This document shows positions 34,342 through 48,384 of a stretch of 64,000 bases of DNA, in pieces. Made by a program: the position numbers and the translations under genes. Source of the stretch: Sinonovacula constricta (Eukaryota; Mollusca; Bivalvia; Cardiida; Solecurtidae); the NCBI GenBank assembly GCA_007844125.1, contig CM017558.1, forward strand, positions 29,600,891 to 29,664,890, given 5' to 3'. Positions within the stretch are counted from its first letter, which is position 1. Every line of letters begins with the position of its first letter. The notes beneath the pieces are model-generated. The model saw nothing but the letters and a program-made list of their open reading frames with translations. It made no database searches and was not told the origin of the DNA.

Positions 34342-35234
34342 AGAGAGTTAAATATTGATCTATGAACAGGAATAATTACTGCAAAAAAGTATTTAAGATG
34401 TACGTCTGTTTTTTAACACAGGGTTAAAACTTGACTTTATAGGCGGAGTCTTTAAAACAAATTGGCTAGCTGTGAAGTGTCCTGGCCCAAAGGTGAACAA
34501 CTTTGAATGACGACATCGCCTATCTATAGATTGGGTTTTTGGTCATGTTGCTATTCTTGTTCATGCTACTGTATATGATCTTTTATATACTAACTTCGTT
34601 TGTTTTTATTATCACCAGCATGTCAGTTATCGCATTTTGCGTAATGGCACTATACAAAGAATTCATAATGTGACAATTACCAACATTATAAAGGCATGGA
34701 TAACTAAAGGGAGACAAGCGATGACTAATTTAAACTATTTTTATGTAGTAGTTGTCGTTCTTGCAAATTGTAAGTCCATTTTTGTTGAGAATGAACATAA
34801 AACTAGTTATAACGTGTTATTATCTTTAAACACAATATGCATGCATCTTTTATTTTATTTTTTTGCTTATTGTAAAATATATTCTATTCACTTAGCTGAT
34901 ATGTTAAGCTTTCGCTCTTGAATAACTCAGGCTGGAGTGTGCCGAATCCTGAAGTCCCTGGGGTTTATAGTCACACTATCTCCAAAAGTCAAGCTTTTTA
35001 TATTAACCATTAGAGCTTTTAATGATCGGTAATTTAAAATTCTTATCCTTAAAATTAATTCGTCCGTAAAATTAAGGAGCAGTGAAAATGAAAAAGAAGA
35101 AAACAAGGCAAAAATATCTTTCTTTTGTGTTTTTTCAGCGACACCTTGTATGGCAGTATACTGCTCTACTGACTATGTGATGTGGATACATAGCAATGAT
35201 CATTGTTTGCATTCAAATTCCAACATAACTTGTG

Positions 35235-35525
35235 CATGGGCGGATCCAGAAAAAAATGGTTCGGGGTGGGGGAGGGGGTGATGGGTGGTATCGATCAAGA
35301 TCCATTCAACATCGTCGCAGTAAATACTGGATATACTAACAGAGTTAGGGACCCTAACTTCGACCTAAGCAGTCAACAGACAAAATATACTTGAAAAGCT
35401 TATAATTTTCATTCTTACACGTATTTTGTCTTCACAATTCTACTCTTTTATCTAATCGGTGGGGAGGTTAGGAGAGAGTTGCATACGCCCCCCCCCCCCA
35501 CACACACACCCTGGATCCATCTCTG
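35235..35525. mobile_element. hAT-type MITE with 8-bp target duplication
   Basis: The direct repeat AACTTGTG flanks it at 35227-35234 and 35526-35533. The ends are inverted and imperfect (CATGGGCGGATCCAG at the left; CAGAGATGGATCCAG read inward from the right). Both TIRs are followed by G-rich sequence. There is no open frame for a transposase. The 8-bp duplication and CAG-like end are typical of hAT elements. Confidence 0.75.
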
Positions 35526-35683
35526 AACTTGTGTTATGGTTTCAGCCGGCGTATGTCAGTTAATTAGACTAAAGCTGGACTAACTGAGAGATTAATCGTT
35601 ATTGTTTGGTCCGTTTTCTCTTCCGTATAATTTGTGTTTTGAATTGCTTTTGTACATATGGCATTGTCTTTCCTCTCTATATA

Positions 35684-35885
35684 TATGCTTAGCCTCCATC
35701 CGCGTGGGTTCGAGTCCCGCTCGGGGAGAAGGCCTTAATGTGGGAAGGTCTTTCAGCTGACCTGCGGTGTGCCGATGGTTCTTCCCAGACATTTGCCTGA
35801 GGTCTTCCTCCACCAAAATAGCTGGACGTCTCTATAATAACGTAATTGAGACATGCGAGATATTAAAACAAAAACAGCAAACAAA
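35684..35885 (+). mobile_element. 5'-truncated SINE, family 2
   Basis: It joins the family inside the head (GCTTAGCC, then B box GGTTCGAGTCCC). The body has GAAGGCCTTAATGTGGGAAG, TTCCCAGACA and GGTCTTCCTCCACCA, and the tail is A-rich with (CAAAAA). Confidence 0.85.
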
Positions 35886-36116
35886 AACAGCAAATATATA
35901 TGTATAATGCATAAGTATGACGCATCTTTACCATCGACATTTAAGTAAACATTTCATGAAATGTTTATTTAAGTATGCATGCTTTGTGGTGAGGCCAGGT
36001 TGGGAGGGGGTTGCAAGAGAAATAACATTTTCATGTAAGCCCTTGCTTTCTGAATTTGTTAGATCTTAGAAAACCCGCGTCACAAAAAACTGTGCAAAAG
36101 CCAATTTATATATGTG

Positions 36117-36272
36117 GGTGTGAGAAGGTCTTCCAGCTGACTTGCGGTGCGCCGGTGGTTTTACCCAGACATGAGTCTGGGGTCTTCCTCCACCAGAAAG
36201 CTAGACGTTGCTTTAATGATCATAAATGGTCGCTGCAATGTATTTCAAAAACAAAAACAAACAAAACAAACT
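36117..36272 (+). mobile_element. 5'-truncated SINE, family 2
   Basis: The body starts GAAGGTCTTCCAGCTGACTT and contains GGTTTTACCCAGACATG and GTCTTCCTCCACCAGAA. It ends GGTCGCTGCAATGTATTTCA followed by an (AAAACAAAC) tail. Confidence 0.85.
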
Positions 36273-36575
36273 ACATGCAGGTTGTTCCCGAACCTTGTCG
36301 TTTATCATTTAACCTTATGCTTCGAAACATTTTTATTTTAAAAGTAGAACTTCATTTTCTTTGGTCGAATTTTTTTTCCAAAATAATGTTTTAAGTGTGA
36401 AGGCAGGTACGTCACGATACTGTTTCGTTTTGGCAACACTTTTCGGAGAAAAAAAAGGTGGAACCATTGCCATGACACTGCCCGTCTACTCGTCAGGCGC
36501 TGGTTAACATAATTTCTCGTAACCTGTCAAAGATATTCGCTTAAAAATTGAAAAACTTGTTCACTATGAAAAGGG

Positions 36576-36594
36576 TTTGTGCGTGCGTGTGTGC

Positions 36595-36651
<57 letters not shown>
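36576..36651. repeat. (GT)n microsatellite
   Basis: GCGTGTGTGCGTGCG leads into an uninterrupted run of about 28 GT units. Confidence 0.97.
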
Positions 36652-36652
<1 letters not shown>

Positions 36653-36665
36653 CGGGGGACAAGTA

Positions 36666-36760
36666 CAGTGGTGGATCCAGACCCTAACCTAAATTTGGAC
36701 TATTCACAGTTACATGGGTGGGTGTGGGGGTGGGGGGGGGGGGGGTGGGGGGGTGATAAT
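36666..36760 (+). mobile_element. solo terminal fragment of the hAT-type MITE family
   Basis: It starts CAGTGGTGGATCCAG, the same end as the element at 35235, and soon enters a G-rich stretch (GTGGGGGTGGGGGG). No matching right end or duplication is seen, so the element is partial. Confidence 0.5.
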
Positions 36761-37435
36761 GTAGCCATTCCTAGGTCCCATTCAAGTATACTAATGTTTC
36801 ATTGTAAAAAGAACATAGCTACTATACAAATGACATACTTTGTTTCCAAATGTAGCAAAATAAACGAGAAACATATGCACACGCAACCCCATTGATGAAA
36901 CAACATTATATATACTAATTACAGATTCTAAGCATCTAATTATATAACATGTGCCTACCTAATATGCTTAGCAGTGGTTGTGGCCAGGGCGTGAAACCAA
37001 TTATTTGGGTCCCTTGAAAAATTAGCTTCTGGAATTTTGGCCGTTTCACTGAAACGGTGTGAACTGGTATGGATTCAACCTGGTTGCCCTATTTTTGAGA
37101 GAATTAGGTCTCTCCTTTAACTTAGAATTTTCATTATATTGTCCCTATCCTATTATGGCTGGTGTGGTGTGTGTTGGACGAAACGTGCCTTAGCCTAAGA
37201 GGGATAAATCCCCAAAATGTAACGTGAGGGAAGAAAAATATAACACTTGGAGATTGAAGTATTCCCTATTTTCGAAATGAAAGTTAGATATGTGTTACCT
37301 CCCTTGTTTAAACTTTATCTTAATCTAGAATTTAAAAAAAAAGAATAGAAGAAAGATACAAACGTATGTGTTTGGTACAGTCTGAAAAGTTCTTATAGAT
37401 AAAATTGAAAAATGTCGTATTTTACACCAGTTAAA

Positions 37436-37502
37436 CTCGGGTGGTTCTACCCAGACATATGCCTGGGTTCTTCCCCTACCAGCAATTAGACGGACTTCAC
37501 CA
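37436..37502 (+). mobile_element. internal fragment of SINE family 2
   Basis: Only the segment GGTGGTTCTACCCAGACATA to about AGACGGACTTC remains. Confidence 0.65.
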
Positions 37503-39895
37503 ATTTGTCGATTCTTTTTGCAGCATAATTTGTCAAATATGCCCTACTTTGACCATTTCTCACGCATTTTTTAAAACGCATGCCACTGATTCAACTGACT
37601 CTTAGTTTATTTATATGAAAGAAAAATACATTTGTGTCTTCAAGCAATGACTGTTGTTGTGTTTTAAGAAAACTGATAAGTCATGATTAAACATCGAAAA
37701 TAATTCGCTTTATCTCTGAGCAGATTCAACACTTTTTAATGCAAATTCTCTAGCAATGTGTCGGTTCATCGGCTATCGGGACATGTCGAGTTAAAATAAG
37801 ACCTAGACTGGTTTATAAAGTTTGTGCTAGGTTAAGATTGACGTTGAAGGCGGTATAGATTGATGTTGTTCTTTTTCCTACAGTTTAATAAATAAGGGTG
37901 ACAAAGATTCGATGACGAAGATCTCACCTTTAATTTGAACCGGCATGAAAAGTTAATGGTTTTACGAGCACGTCCTCATAAACCCGACGTTCCAACAACA
38001 TCTTGACCTGTAATTAATCAAAGCCTTTAATTCAATGTACTTATAAATTGTGACATGTGATTAAACGTACTTTAGATAGTTCATAGAAATACAATAAATT
38101 GTATGACTATAAAACACATTATTCGCAAGAACAACCTGCAGGATCCTTTATCTCTCTTAATTTCTGTCAGTATTTCGAATGGTAATAGCAATAAACGTTC
38201 ATCTAAAAAATGTTTATATATACGATACATCTGTCTAGCGCCAGATTCATTTTTTTCTATATAATAAACTGAATCCAAGATAAGATTTATTGGCTTGATG
38301 GTATTGTTAAAGAAGCCATCACAAAAAGCAATAATCATTTACTGTGTGTTTAGAAATAATCACGCACCATCGTTAATGGGTATATTCGAGCACAAATTAA
38401 ATATAAAAATCGGCAATGAATTGCCTATGCATTGTACGGTTAGTTACCTGTATTGAACGGGGCGTGGTGTCTTGTTTCTACAAATGCTAGAATAGGAATT
38501 GTATTTCAGCAGGCTTTAAACTGGAATGTGTATGTCAATTCCATGATATATCTTTATTTTTATTTGTTTAAAAATGATGATAGATTTTGATATATTGTAA
38601 TGGCAATAAACGATGAGCTGAAAATGTAGTTTAAATATGCGGTTCAACACCTGTGAATTCAATGACATTTAATCGTTTGATTTAGCACAAAAGAAAAATG
38701 AGGTATAAAAGTAATAAAATAATAAAACGAAAAGATGACAATATAGAGTTCAGTACTCATTATTTATTTTATTATATAGCTTTGTAATTGTTACATTGTT
38801 TATTTGATACATTTTAAGTTATTACGCACTCTTTACAAATTAAAAATGCACTGCCTTTATTTTTACCTCCAAACGTATGTATTTATTTTTATTTTTGTAT
38901 ATAAATGTTACGTTTAACAAAACAACTCCATATACGGTATGATTAAGCTTAAACTTCTAATAAGCGTAAGTTGAGTATAAACTTAAAAAAGAAAACAACT
39001 TTATTAAGTTAAGTATAATATATAAACGTCCTAATTTATTAAACGTGCGAAAGGTAGAATGACTGTAATCTTATTGCAAGACTATACTTGTATTCCCATC
39101 CATTGATTTAAAGTTCAAAAGCAGACCACTTTATTTTGTTTGTTTATTTGTAAAAGATACATCTCTCAGTCAAATAAAATGCATGGCTGTACTGATTTAA
39201 AATGTGAACGCTGTTAAAATGCCATCTTTATTCGCTGTTAAAACACCTTTTTGGTAATGACAATGCAGGTGTTGAGGACGTATTTCATGAAACGTGACGC
39301 ATGACTTTAGTGCAGTTTACAAAAAAAATAAACAAAACCTAATTTCCGGATGTGCCGTCTTATCTTTCTAATAATTGTCAAAATTACATCAAAATGGACT
39401 ATTTTGATACCGCTGAATGCACTCATCATGTTTTGTACACTTTCACCGTTTCTTATATAATTTCCGAAAATTTGATAAATCTTAATTGTATAAAAAAAAC
39501 ATTATAATGCGAAATGGTTAAAATGACTGAAAAACAACATTTCAACAGTTTAGTCATAAAAACTAGGATGTGACATGTTCGGTTGACATCTATTGCCATA
39601 TCTGGTGACGTGCCCAGAAAAAAAACCCTCAACACTGTTTGAAACAATCGGAACTCCTCGCCTAAATCCGTCATACAGTGTCATGATTCGGAATACAGCG
39701 GCGATCATTGCGTTCAATCCTACTAACGGATTAACTCGAGGTGTTGCGATTGGCTATATACATTTTAACGTTGTGACACGTTACAGCTAGTAAATAAACG
39801 ACATATTCTATTCATTTATATATACATTATATGATTTACTGATTTCTTTCCAACAGACCGTCATGAATTCTTTGTTTCAGTTGTCTAAGTTTACA

Positions 39896-39975
39896 ACAAC
39901 TACTACTACCACCACCAGCTCTATTACTGCTACCACTACTACTACTACTACTATTACTACAAAAACAACTACTAC
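39896..39975. repeat. (ACT)n microsatellite
   Basis: ACTACTACTACCACCACC with later (ACT) runs, interrupted by GCTCTATT and similar. Confidence 0.9.
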
Positions 39976-41220
39976 TTCATCTACCGATGATGATAGAATT
40001 TAACAGAACAAGTGTTTAGTTCGGAATGTAGGTGTGAGAGTAGAGCGCCATGACTGCTAGGCTGTATAGAGGCAGGTGCAAACTATTTCTGTTCATAAAT
40101 ACTGTTTGTTCAGCTTCAGTTAATCAAAATATGTTGTTTTTTTTTTGTGTTGAAAAGAGCAAAAAATATAGACTTAGACTAGTATTCACCAATCATTCTT
40201 AAGTAAGAATGGCTCAAGTCATGGATTTCAATCCACAATATCTTCATTAATGTGTATTTAGCTACATGTCTGTATCTTTACATGACACTTTAACTTTGCT
40301 ACCTTGAGCTTAAAATCGCATTGAAACTTCATAAATAAGATTTGTTTTGTTAGAATGAAAAATGTAGTTTGGACTTAAGTCATGACTTAGACTGAAGAAC
40401 AGTTGGTAAATACGGGCCTTAATTCGGTTTCCAGTATCATAGATTTGAATCGTATTCTTTGTTATTTATCGGCGTTTCGAATAAGTTAAAAAGTACCTAA
40501 TTCACAAAGTTTCACCGAAGTTAATGCAACCATAACCGTGAAACATTGTTTTTTCAATGTTTTTTTCTTCTTAAGACAGTTTGACCGAATTACTGAAATA
40601 CATTTATATTAAACCATCAGTGGTTTAACTTGATTAACAATATTTTATTGATAACTTCTAAAATATAAACAAAAAGAACAACCGACATGAAGTAACTGTC
40701 AAAATGATTGAGCCACAAGTTTCTTAGGATAAATGTTAGATGAAATTATTTTCATGCAATTTATGTTAAATGAATGAAAACACACAAGAAATATATTTCA
40801 ATAAATGTTCAGAAAAATTTACAGATTTATAACGCTGTTGACAAGTGGGTGGGGAAACGACAAATGGTGTATTCTGCGGGTACAACAAAAGACACCCGGG
40901 CTGGAATAGGTTTACACTGTAGATTATCCGAAGCTTATAATTATCGTCAACCTCACTTCTCATTTGCATAAACAGATGCGATGTTCCTGAGTATAGAAGG
41001 TTACAGCTTGGTGAAATACTATATAATGGGGAGTGAAAGATAATAACCGAGCATATAATTTGATTGCTAGGATTCGTGTTTGTAATGACAGGCCAAAACA
41101 CAGAGTCGGCTGTCATCAGTGTGTTTTGATTAACTTTAGGTCACCCCCGTTGTAGAGATGTTTTAGTCTTAAGTTACAAAATGCTGTTAGACTATTTTGC
41201 TGTATACATTAACATTAGAA

Positions 41221-41487
41221 TATGTGTTGAAAAGTTATACCCAAATGTTGAATATGTATTGAAAAGTTATATCCAAACTGTTGAATATATATTGAAAAGT
41301 TAAACACAAACTGTTGAAAATGTATTGAAAAGTTATACTCAAACTTTGAACAAGCGTTGAAAATGTACTGAAAAGTTATACCCAAACATTAAATTTGTAT
41401 TGAAAAGTTATATCTAAACGTTGAATATGTATTGAAAAATTATACCCAAACGTTGAAGATGTATTGAAAAGTTATACCCAAACGTTA
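41221..41487. repeat. 34-bp minisatellite
   Basis: About eight copies of TTGAATATGTATTGAAAAGT plus TATACCCAAACG, with point changes. Copies near the end are more alike than those at the start. Confidence 0.9.
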
Positions 41488-42314
41488 AAAATTAGCGGCT
41501 TTTTATAATTTGTCTCAAATACTCACATATATCTATATACAGCATCCTGTTATCTAAATAAATTTTGAGACGCACAATGGTTACACGTTGTTGAAGTCAC
41601 GCCCATTATTGTTGCTACACCATATAATGAACATGTATCAACAGAATGAATTAGCCTAGAAACTCGTGCTTCTTAAACCGTAAATTCATTTAATTTTAAA
41701 TTTAGCCTAAATTTGTTGTTTCTAAGAACATCATTTAAAGGCGGTATCTTATGCGAGAAATCTCCAAATCTTATATAAAATACATTTTAGGACAACAAAC
41801 CAGTTGTTTTTGGTGTTTAAGATTAACTTTTGAATTGATTCAGCTCATTTTGGTCTTTTTTATTTAATGACTATGTTACAACATTTTCAAAGGTAATTTA
41901 ACGTTTACCATGTAATATTCGATTTGGCTTTTTACATACGTAATCAATTTTTACACGCGATAGGGATTTCCGAATTAGTTATAGAATTTGACAGAAACCC
42001 TTATTTTCATGACAGATTGTGTGACCAATTCATCGTTATGCAATACTGATATCTGTGAAAATAAAGCCCGGAAAAAATACTGTAAATTAACATTTGTGGC
42101 AACAGGCTGCAAATCATCTGTCGTGTAATTCTAAATAATTCTAACAAAGATACCAATGCATGTACATAGATAGGAAGCTCCAACTGGAATGAAACCTTAA
42201 ACATAAACATAAACATAAACCGTTCAGTATATTAACCTGTTTTCAATTATACTGCACACTATTTTAACCAGATAGATTTTTTATATTTTTCTATATTTTA
42301 CTCACATAGTTTAG

Positions 42315-42421
42315 TTTAACCTGATTATGCTATATATTTACATTAAACTTTTGTATTCGGCGCCGCATGACCTGTTAAGTGTCGGTGTGCCGGAAAACGC
42401 AAATAAATAAAATAAAATAAA
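42315..42421 (+). mobile_element. retroposon 3'-end fragment (AAATA-tailed)
   Basis: It contains ACCTGATTATGC, TTGTATTCGGCGCCGCATGA, TTAAGTGTCGGTGTGCCG and then AAATAAATAAAATAAA. It is colinear with the opposite-strand copy at 18157-18270, differing at scattered sites and one tail length. Confidence 0.7.
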
Positions 42422-43639
42422 CTTTAAACACAAATCTCGGACATCGACAGGCAGCCGGAAGTAAGATTTCTTTCAAATAAGTTCCAGCTATCTTTTTACC
42501 ATTAATGGTGTTTTCAGTGTTGTTTTTTTTTCTTCAAATTTTCGGATACCACCTTAAGTACAATGCAATAAAAAAAAGTGAATAGAACATGATCTGCTAG
42601 GTGACTTTTTCAATTACTTTAGAGATCAGTAGCATGGGAGGTCAGCGATAGACCACGATACAAAGAGACGCCGCCGTAATGACCCAAGATCAGGGTCTCT
42701 AAGTACTCCATTCAAAAGGGACTTGACACATTGTAATAACAAACACAAATATGACTTTTTGTATCAACTCGCCTTCATGGTTTGCTAGGCTTGTCTGGTG
42801 ATGTTGACATAAAGGCTCAGTTATACAGACCTGTCAGTCGGTCAGTTGGTCTGAGTAAGTTGTCGCTAAATGACTCAGGAGAAGTCAAAGTTAATACGGG
42901 TACATTTTAATATAACAGTTTAATAGCGTATTTTACGTACAACAGAGCATTGGTATATTTTTCTATTATAACAGTTTCATTGTTTATTTTGTGTACAACA
43001 GAGCCCAACGCTCATAATTATATAAACATGAAAAACACAATACAATATAATAAAACAAATAACGAGCAAATAGTACATTCACAAAACTTGAAAAGAAATT
43101 TTGTTATAAATTATGCTACTTTTATTTGACAACATTAAACTGACACGCAAAGATATTGGTATGTTTCCGAAAACGGCTAACCGTTAACAAACTGATCCAA
43201 GTACCCTTTTAAGTCCACGATTTCTGTGCGTTTGTTTTATTCAATGATATATATGGTCCTATGACCATTGCAACATATACCAAAATCTGAAAAGGCACAG
43301 GACAAATGCATTCACATGCAAGCTAAATGTTAAAGTAAGAACAAATCTGTGATGAGTCATTACACAAAAAGAGCTACCCCAACAGTAACCGCAATGGAAC
43401 GGTCAGTCGGCAAAATGGACAAAAGTATCCAAGGCTTGACTATTATATTGTTGAACAGTAATGAGTTTCAGCTGAATAATGTCATGCTATTTATTGCCAA
43501 TAGTAAGATAAGATAATATTAGATCAAATATTTTAAGTCGGCAGCAAATAACATAAGCTTATCTGAGTTTTAACAACCGACTATAAATTTAACTTTTAAA
43601 ATATTATATTAGAAACTTGTATATAAGGTACGCTGGAAA

Positions 43640-43745
43640 ACCTCCCCTCTCGTAAGCTCTATCCCCGACTGGTACTTGAACCCACACCTTGAGGGGCTGA
43701 CGAGTTACAAATCGGTGACTATTTCTTGGCCACATATGCCACTCA
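43640..43745 (-). mobile_element. SINE-head-like fragment, family 2
   Basis: CCCGACTGGTACTTGAACCC, GACGAGTTACAAATCGGTGA and TTGGCCACATATGCC match the head of family 2 read from the minus strand. No body follows. Confidence 0.5.
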
Positions 43746-46064
43746 GTGTAATGAACATAGCATTAATCTTCCAATTTTTATTTCTGGCAAAAATGCACGA
43801 TATTGATTTCGTTATTTCCATCGTATAAACTGTTTACACTTTTAAATGAGGTTTAAGGGTTCTGTTTTTTTTAGAATGATTTACATGTAACTGTTTATTT
43901 TTTACATGTAATTTATTCAGCTGACATTGCACTTTGTTAATTGAGTAATGAGACATGACAGCGTCGCTTATAAAATGAAGACTGCCAATTAATCAACCTT
44001 CTTCCGAATAAGTAAATTTTCAAGACGCCTTTTTATAGCGTTTTATGTTTGATAAATTTATCCCGCTCTCTACCTTTAAGCATGTTAAAGACATTGCGAC
44101 AGCTTTGTGGTAATGCGATATACACTTTTCGCTTCCCATGGTTTATATTTCAAGACGTTTTTATCATACACAGTTAATTGCAATTTTACTTTATGACAAA
44201 ATATACGTTACAACATCGACCTACGATAGGATGAATGGGAACTTTTGTCTAAGGTTATACTTAGTTACTGTATGCTATCTTTCTAATTGCTTATAATACC
44301 CCGTCTTGTCTCTCGAGATAAATTGTAATAGCAATAACATACGAAACAGCAGCTATAGAATTACGCTTATAATAAAAAGAAGATACTTTTAGCTACACGG
44401 CGCCGATTAATTAAGATAGTGCAGGGCTTTACTGCGTTATAAAAGCGGGGACCTTGCACTCTGTGTCCTTTGGATAAGAAAATATGAGCAGCCTTTGTCG
44501 ACTTATATATATTTTCATAGTTTTGTCCAGACTTGTAGATTAAGACATCTTGTAGATGGGAAAAATCCAACGGATCATTTTGAGTTTTTGTCAACTTCTA
44601 TGGTGAGAGTGACATTTCTGCGGCGTTATTTATTTACCAAAACTTGTTGATTCAAGTAGCCGCAACATTCCTTTACATAGCCGGTTCATTTCGGCCCGGA
44701 AACACTTCGGCCCTGAATCAACACGGACCGGACTATAGTCATCAGCACCTCTCATGTGTTTCACAGCCGCTACTGATACAGTGTCAATATCGAGTGACGA
44801 GAACAAACATTTTGTTTACCCGTATCGTTAATAATTCTTTTGCCTCTTTTCAAATTAGAGCTAGCAATGACTTGTCAACACAAGGCAAGCCTATTGACCA
44901 TTCTAACTTTCCCAGATGTAAGCATTAACAGAATGGTGAACGTTATCACTTGTCCAACAAAACAGCCGCCTTTCATTTGATGATGGTGACGGAATGCCCC
45001 GGAGATAGGGTAAACATCGACTGCTGAAGTTGCTTTAGAAACGGCGAACAGATATTTGCACTTAACAACGTCTTTCAAATCCTTGACTGAGCAGTATTCA
45101 AAAAGTGATAAGACAAAAATAAGGCGAGTTAATAAATGCTCCTAACCAATGACCAATACACTTACCGGCTTTTGAAAACAGTTTTATAATTAGGCTCAAA
45201 ATATTGGTAGAAGTACTACTTTTTCTTAAGGGCACACACTTCATGTTTTGTTTTAAGTTTGAATACGATTTTAATGGTTATTCATGTTTTCTGCTCTTGT
45301 TTGAGATTTCATGTTTACACTATAAATGGCTAATGTTGGTTTTATTGTTTGATAAACGTTTTATTTTTAATAATGTGAGTAACGAGCCCTCATTACATTC
45401 CCTATCGTCACAACTTGAAAATTATGAATAATTATAAGCAACAGACGTCACTTTAGATAAAATTTTCTTCAAATTTATTTAGTATTTTCTTTATCTGATA
45501 GAGAACCTTGGCACTTCAATCATGAATTACAATTAAAAAATTCTGCTTACAGCTGTTGAAAAAAATGTTTTCATGTCAGTTCTTTGAAAATAAGTGTTTT
45601 GTTTGTAAAATATAGTCACGTACGTGTAAAGTGGTATAACTAAACTGTTTCGAAACTTAACCACTGGCAATTTGTCGAGTCAAGGAACGTATGTTTTTTT
45701 TTCATGTGTTTCCAAGGATTCTGTACATTGTATGAACACGAATCTCTCTTATGACTCAAGACGGTATTTTGTTTGTTAACGCTTTATATTAATAAAACTC
45801 GAATATAACGAAATGTGATTTGTAAGTCGTTAGTTAAATTTTTGCATATTGCACTTGTTTAAAAAACGAGATACTCAAGAAAGGAACGTCGATTTTGCAC
45901 CCAGTACCTGCAATCATATCTTTTAAGGCCATGTCGATTTTCTCCGCTGAGTTCTCTTGCATCGATATGTGCTTGCTAAGATTTCCCCCGGCCTTTATTC
46001 ATTCCTTGTACAGCGATTCTTCAGAACAAAAATAGGGAACCATCGTGTCAATATTAGGACAGAA

Positions 46065-46079
46065 AGCGCCCCCTTGTGG
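46065..46079 (-). promoter_or_regulatory. CTCF-like insulator motif
   Basis: AGCGCCCCCTTGTGG is the exact reverse complement of the core CCACNAGGGGGCGCT bound by CTCF in bilaterians. It stands alone in an AT-rich gene desert. Binding is inferred from the motif only. Confidence 0.45.
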
Positions 46080-46556
46080 TAGATGTTTGTTCGGACCAAC
46101 CTCCAGTATTGTTAGATTAAAAGAGAAACATTTTCTTTATGCAGAGATCAATAGCCTTTAAACGGTTCGTATAATGATCATTGATGTGTAATTATGTTGA
46201 CTTAATATTGACACTTGCTTGAGTTCTGTTGTTGGTGGGTTGGGATTGAGATGCTGGCGATGTTTAATGAAGTTTGAGAAGTTGAGTTGATAATCAATGA
46301 CCTCAAATCAGTTTTAAATATGACTACATCTGTATACAGTTCCAGTTCATTTCTACTAATTTCTACTTCTAATTGTAGCATGCATTTTATAGTTATGATG
46401 AAAGTATATTTTGATCTATTAATATAAAATCTATACCAATTTAGAAACGTGTTCTTTTAGTCAATTCACTGATTTATTATCATTTATTATCGCAATGTAT
46501 TATAATAGATAACTGGCGTCATGTAGTCTAAATTAAAATACCAAACAAGGTTATTG

Positions 46557-46557
46557 G

Positions 46558-46612
<55 letters not shown>
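46557..46612. repeat. (TA)n microsatellite
   Basis: About 28 uninterrupted AT units. Confidence 0.97.
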
Positions 46613-46617
<5 letters not shown>

Positions 46618-48378
46618 AGCTGGCGGATACCATCTTAAAATGGTTAACCAACTTGACATGTTTTTACCAACATATATTTTTATCGACATCAGTTAAGAGA
46701 TATCGATATATATCAAAACATATAAGCATTACTTGGTTGAAAACAAAGACAAAAAAGACGAAAAAGTGTTTAAGCATTTTAATATCATAAGTGTTACATT
46801 TATAACAAATTCTAGCAACACACTATTTGGAATGATATCATAAATGATAAATGAATTCTTAAAATGAAAAGTGCGGGATGAATGTCTGTATTAAAGGTAG
46901 AGTTGAGCAATAAAAATACAACATAAGCTTGTGATGCTTATGGCATGTTTTACTCGAACTTCTGCAATATAACAACACAGCTTCACAAGTGTAAGTAAAC
47001 AAATAAAATTTAGCACAATTTTACACGTGATTTGATTTACAAATACTATTTATATGCGATAAATTTAATCTGTCCCACATTTTGGACGAGATCTCGAAAA
47101 ATACAATAATTTGTCATAATTACTTTTACAAAATAAATTAAGAATAATTTTAGCTTTGCTTATTTACTTATTGTGTAAGATGTGTTTAGTTTATTTTGAA
47201 AACATATTAACAAATATTTTTTTATAAAATATTTAAAATGTTTTACTCATTAAATACACATTTTATCGCTTCTTTTTAATTGTCAATGAAATTATTTATA
47301 CATTAATAGAATGGTTGCCATAACAATTATTAACATAACATAAACAAGATAAAGAGCACCATTGGCTTTACACTTTTTTTCCAGCAAAGCTGAATACTGC
47401 ATTATTTAGCATTGACATTTGTTTTCCTTTTTTTAATCTGTAATTAAATTTTCAAGCAAAATTATGCTTTCTTTGTGTCATCATTTCCGTGAGATCATTA
47501 ATAACATATACATGTACAACATCTTGGACGTTTTATACCAATGCTGCCGATGTACAAGTGCAAAACATGTTTTACCACACTAGACATTGCATAATTTCAC
47601 TGACACTTTTTGCAAAGCTAGTATGACAATATATACAACTATAAACATGCTAACTACTATGCAATAAACATATTTTTTATTACAATTAAATAAAACTTTA
47701 TTTTGGCACGTCTGCTTTTGATCCTATAACACATTAATGTTATGTGGCAATCGTTCATAGTCACTCCATTTTAAAATAGTTCACAGCAGTATTTATAATC
47801 GTCAAAAATGTTTCGAGTCACACCGTTTTACATAGAAATCTAATATTTAAATCGTAATAACCAATTTGTTGCTAGGCAACGGTTTTTGATGAAGAGCCAT
47901 CAGCTATGGTCGATCTCTTCATAACGTTTCCGTTGCCCTGGCTTCATTGGTTGACGGAGATGGATCGATACGGTTTAGACAAAGCACCTGAAAAACAACC
48001 GGAAATAAATGACTTTAATCTCTTGTTCATTCGAAGCATTATAATGTTATAATCTTATGACAAATTATTGTGGTTACTACATTTTAAATTCATTTTTACT
48101 TCTGGCACCAAGCAAACGTTCAATCATATTTTAAATCATAAATATAACAAAACTGGCAATTTTGTTGGAAGCGTAGCACTTATTGCAGGCTATTTTATTT
48201 TATTACCCTTCGTTTGTATTATGTTTAAACTGTTGTCGCCATATTTGACATTAATTAATAAATTTACATCATACATCTTGAAAAAATGGCCTATATTTGA
48301 CAATATTTCCCATATTGCGTCCTGAATTAATGTGCTTTTTTCTGAGTCACCCATGGTAACGGGCGGTTTTATGTTCAG

Positions 48379-48384
48379 TTTATT
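48379..48384 (-). terminator. candidate polyadenylation signal of the protocadherin gene
   Basis: AATAAA on the minus strand about 610 bases after the stop codon. Others may exist; the choice is tentative. Confidence 0.3.

Noticed and set aside
34122..34365. Arg-Glu repeat protein
   Set aside because: It is the translation of a GA microsatellite.
38081..38338. 85-codon frame on the minus strand, possible transposon remnant
   Set aside because: No motif of a transposase or reverse transcriptase is recognisable, and AT-rich DNA gives such frames by chance.
44644..44928. 94-codon frame with balanced composition
   Set aside because: No splice context, no domain and no similarity that I recognise.
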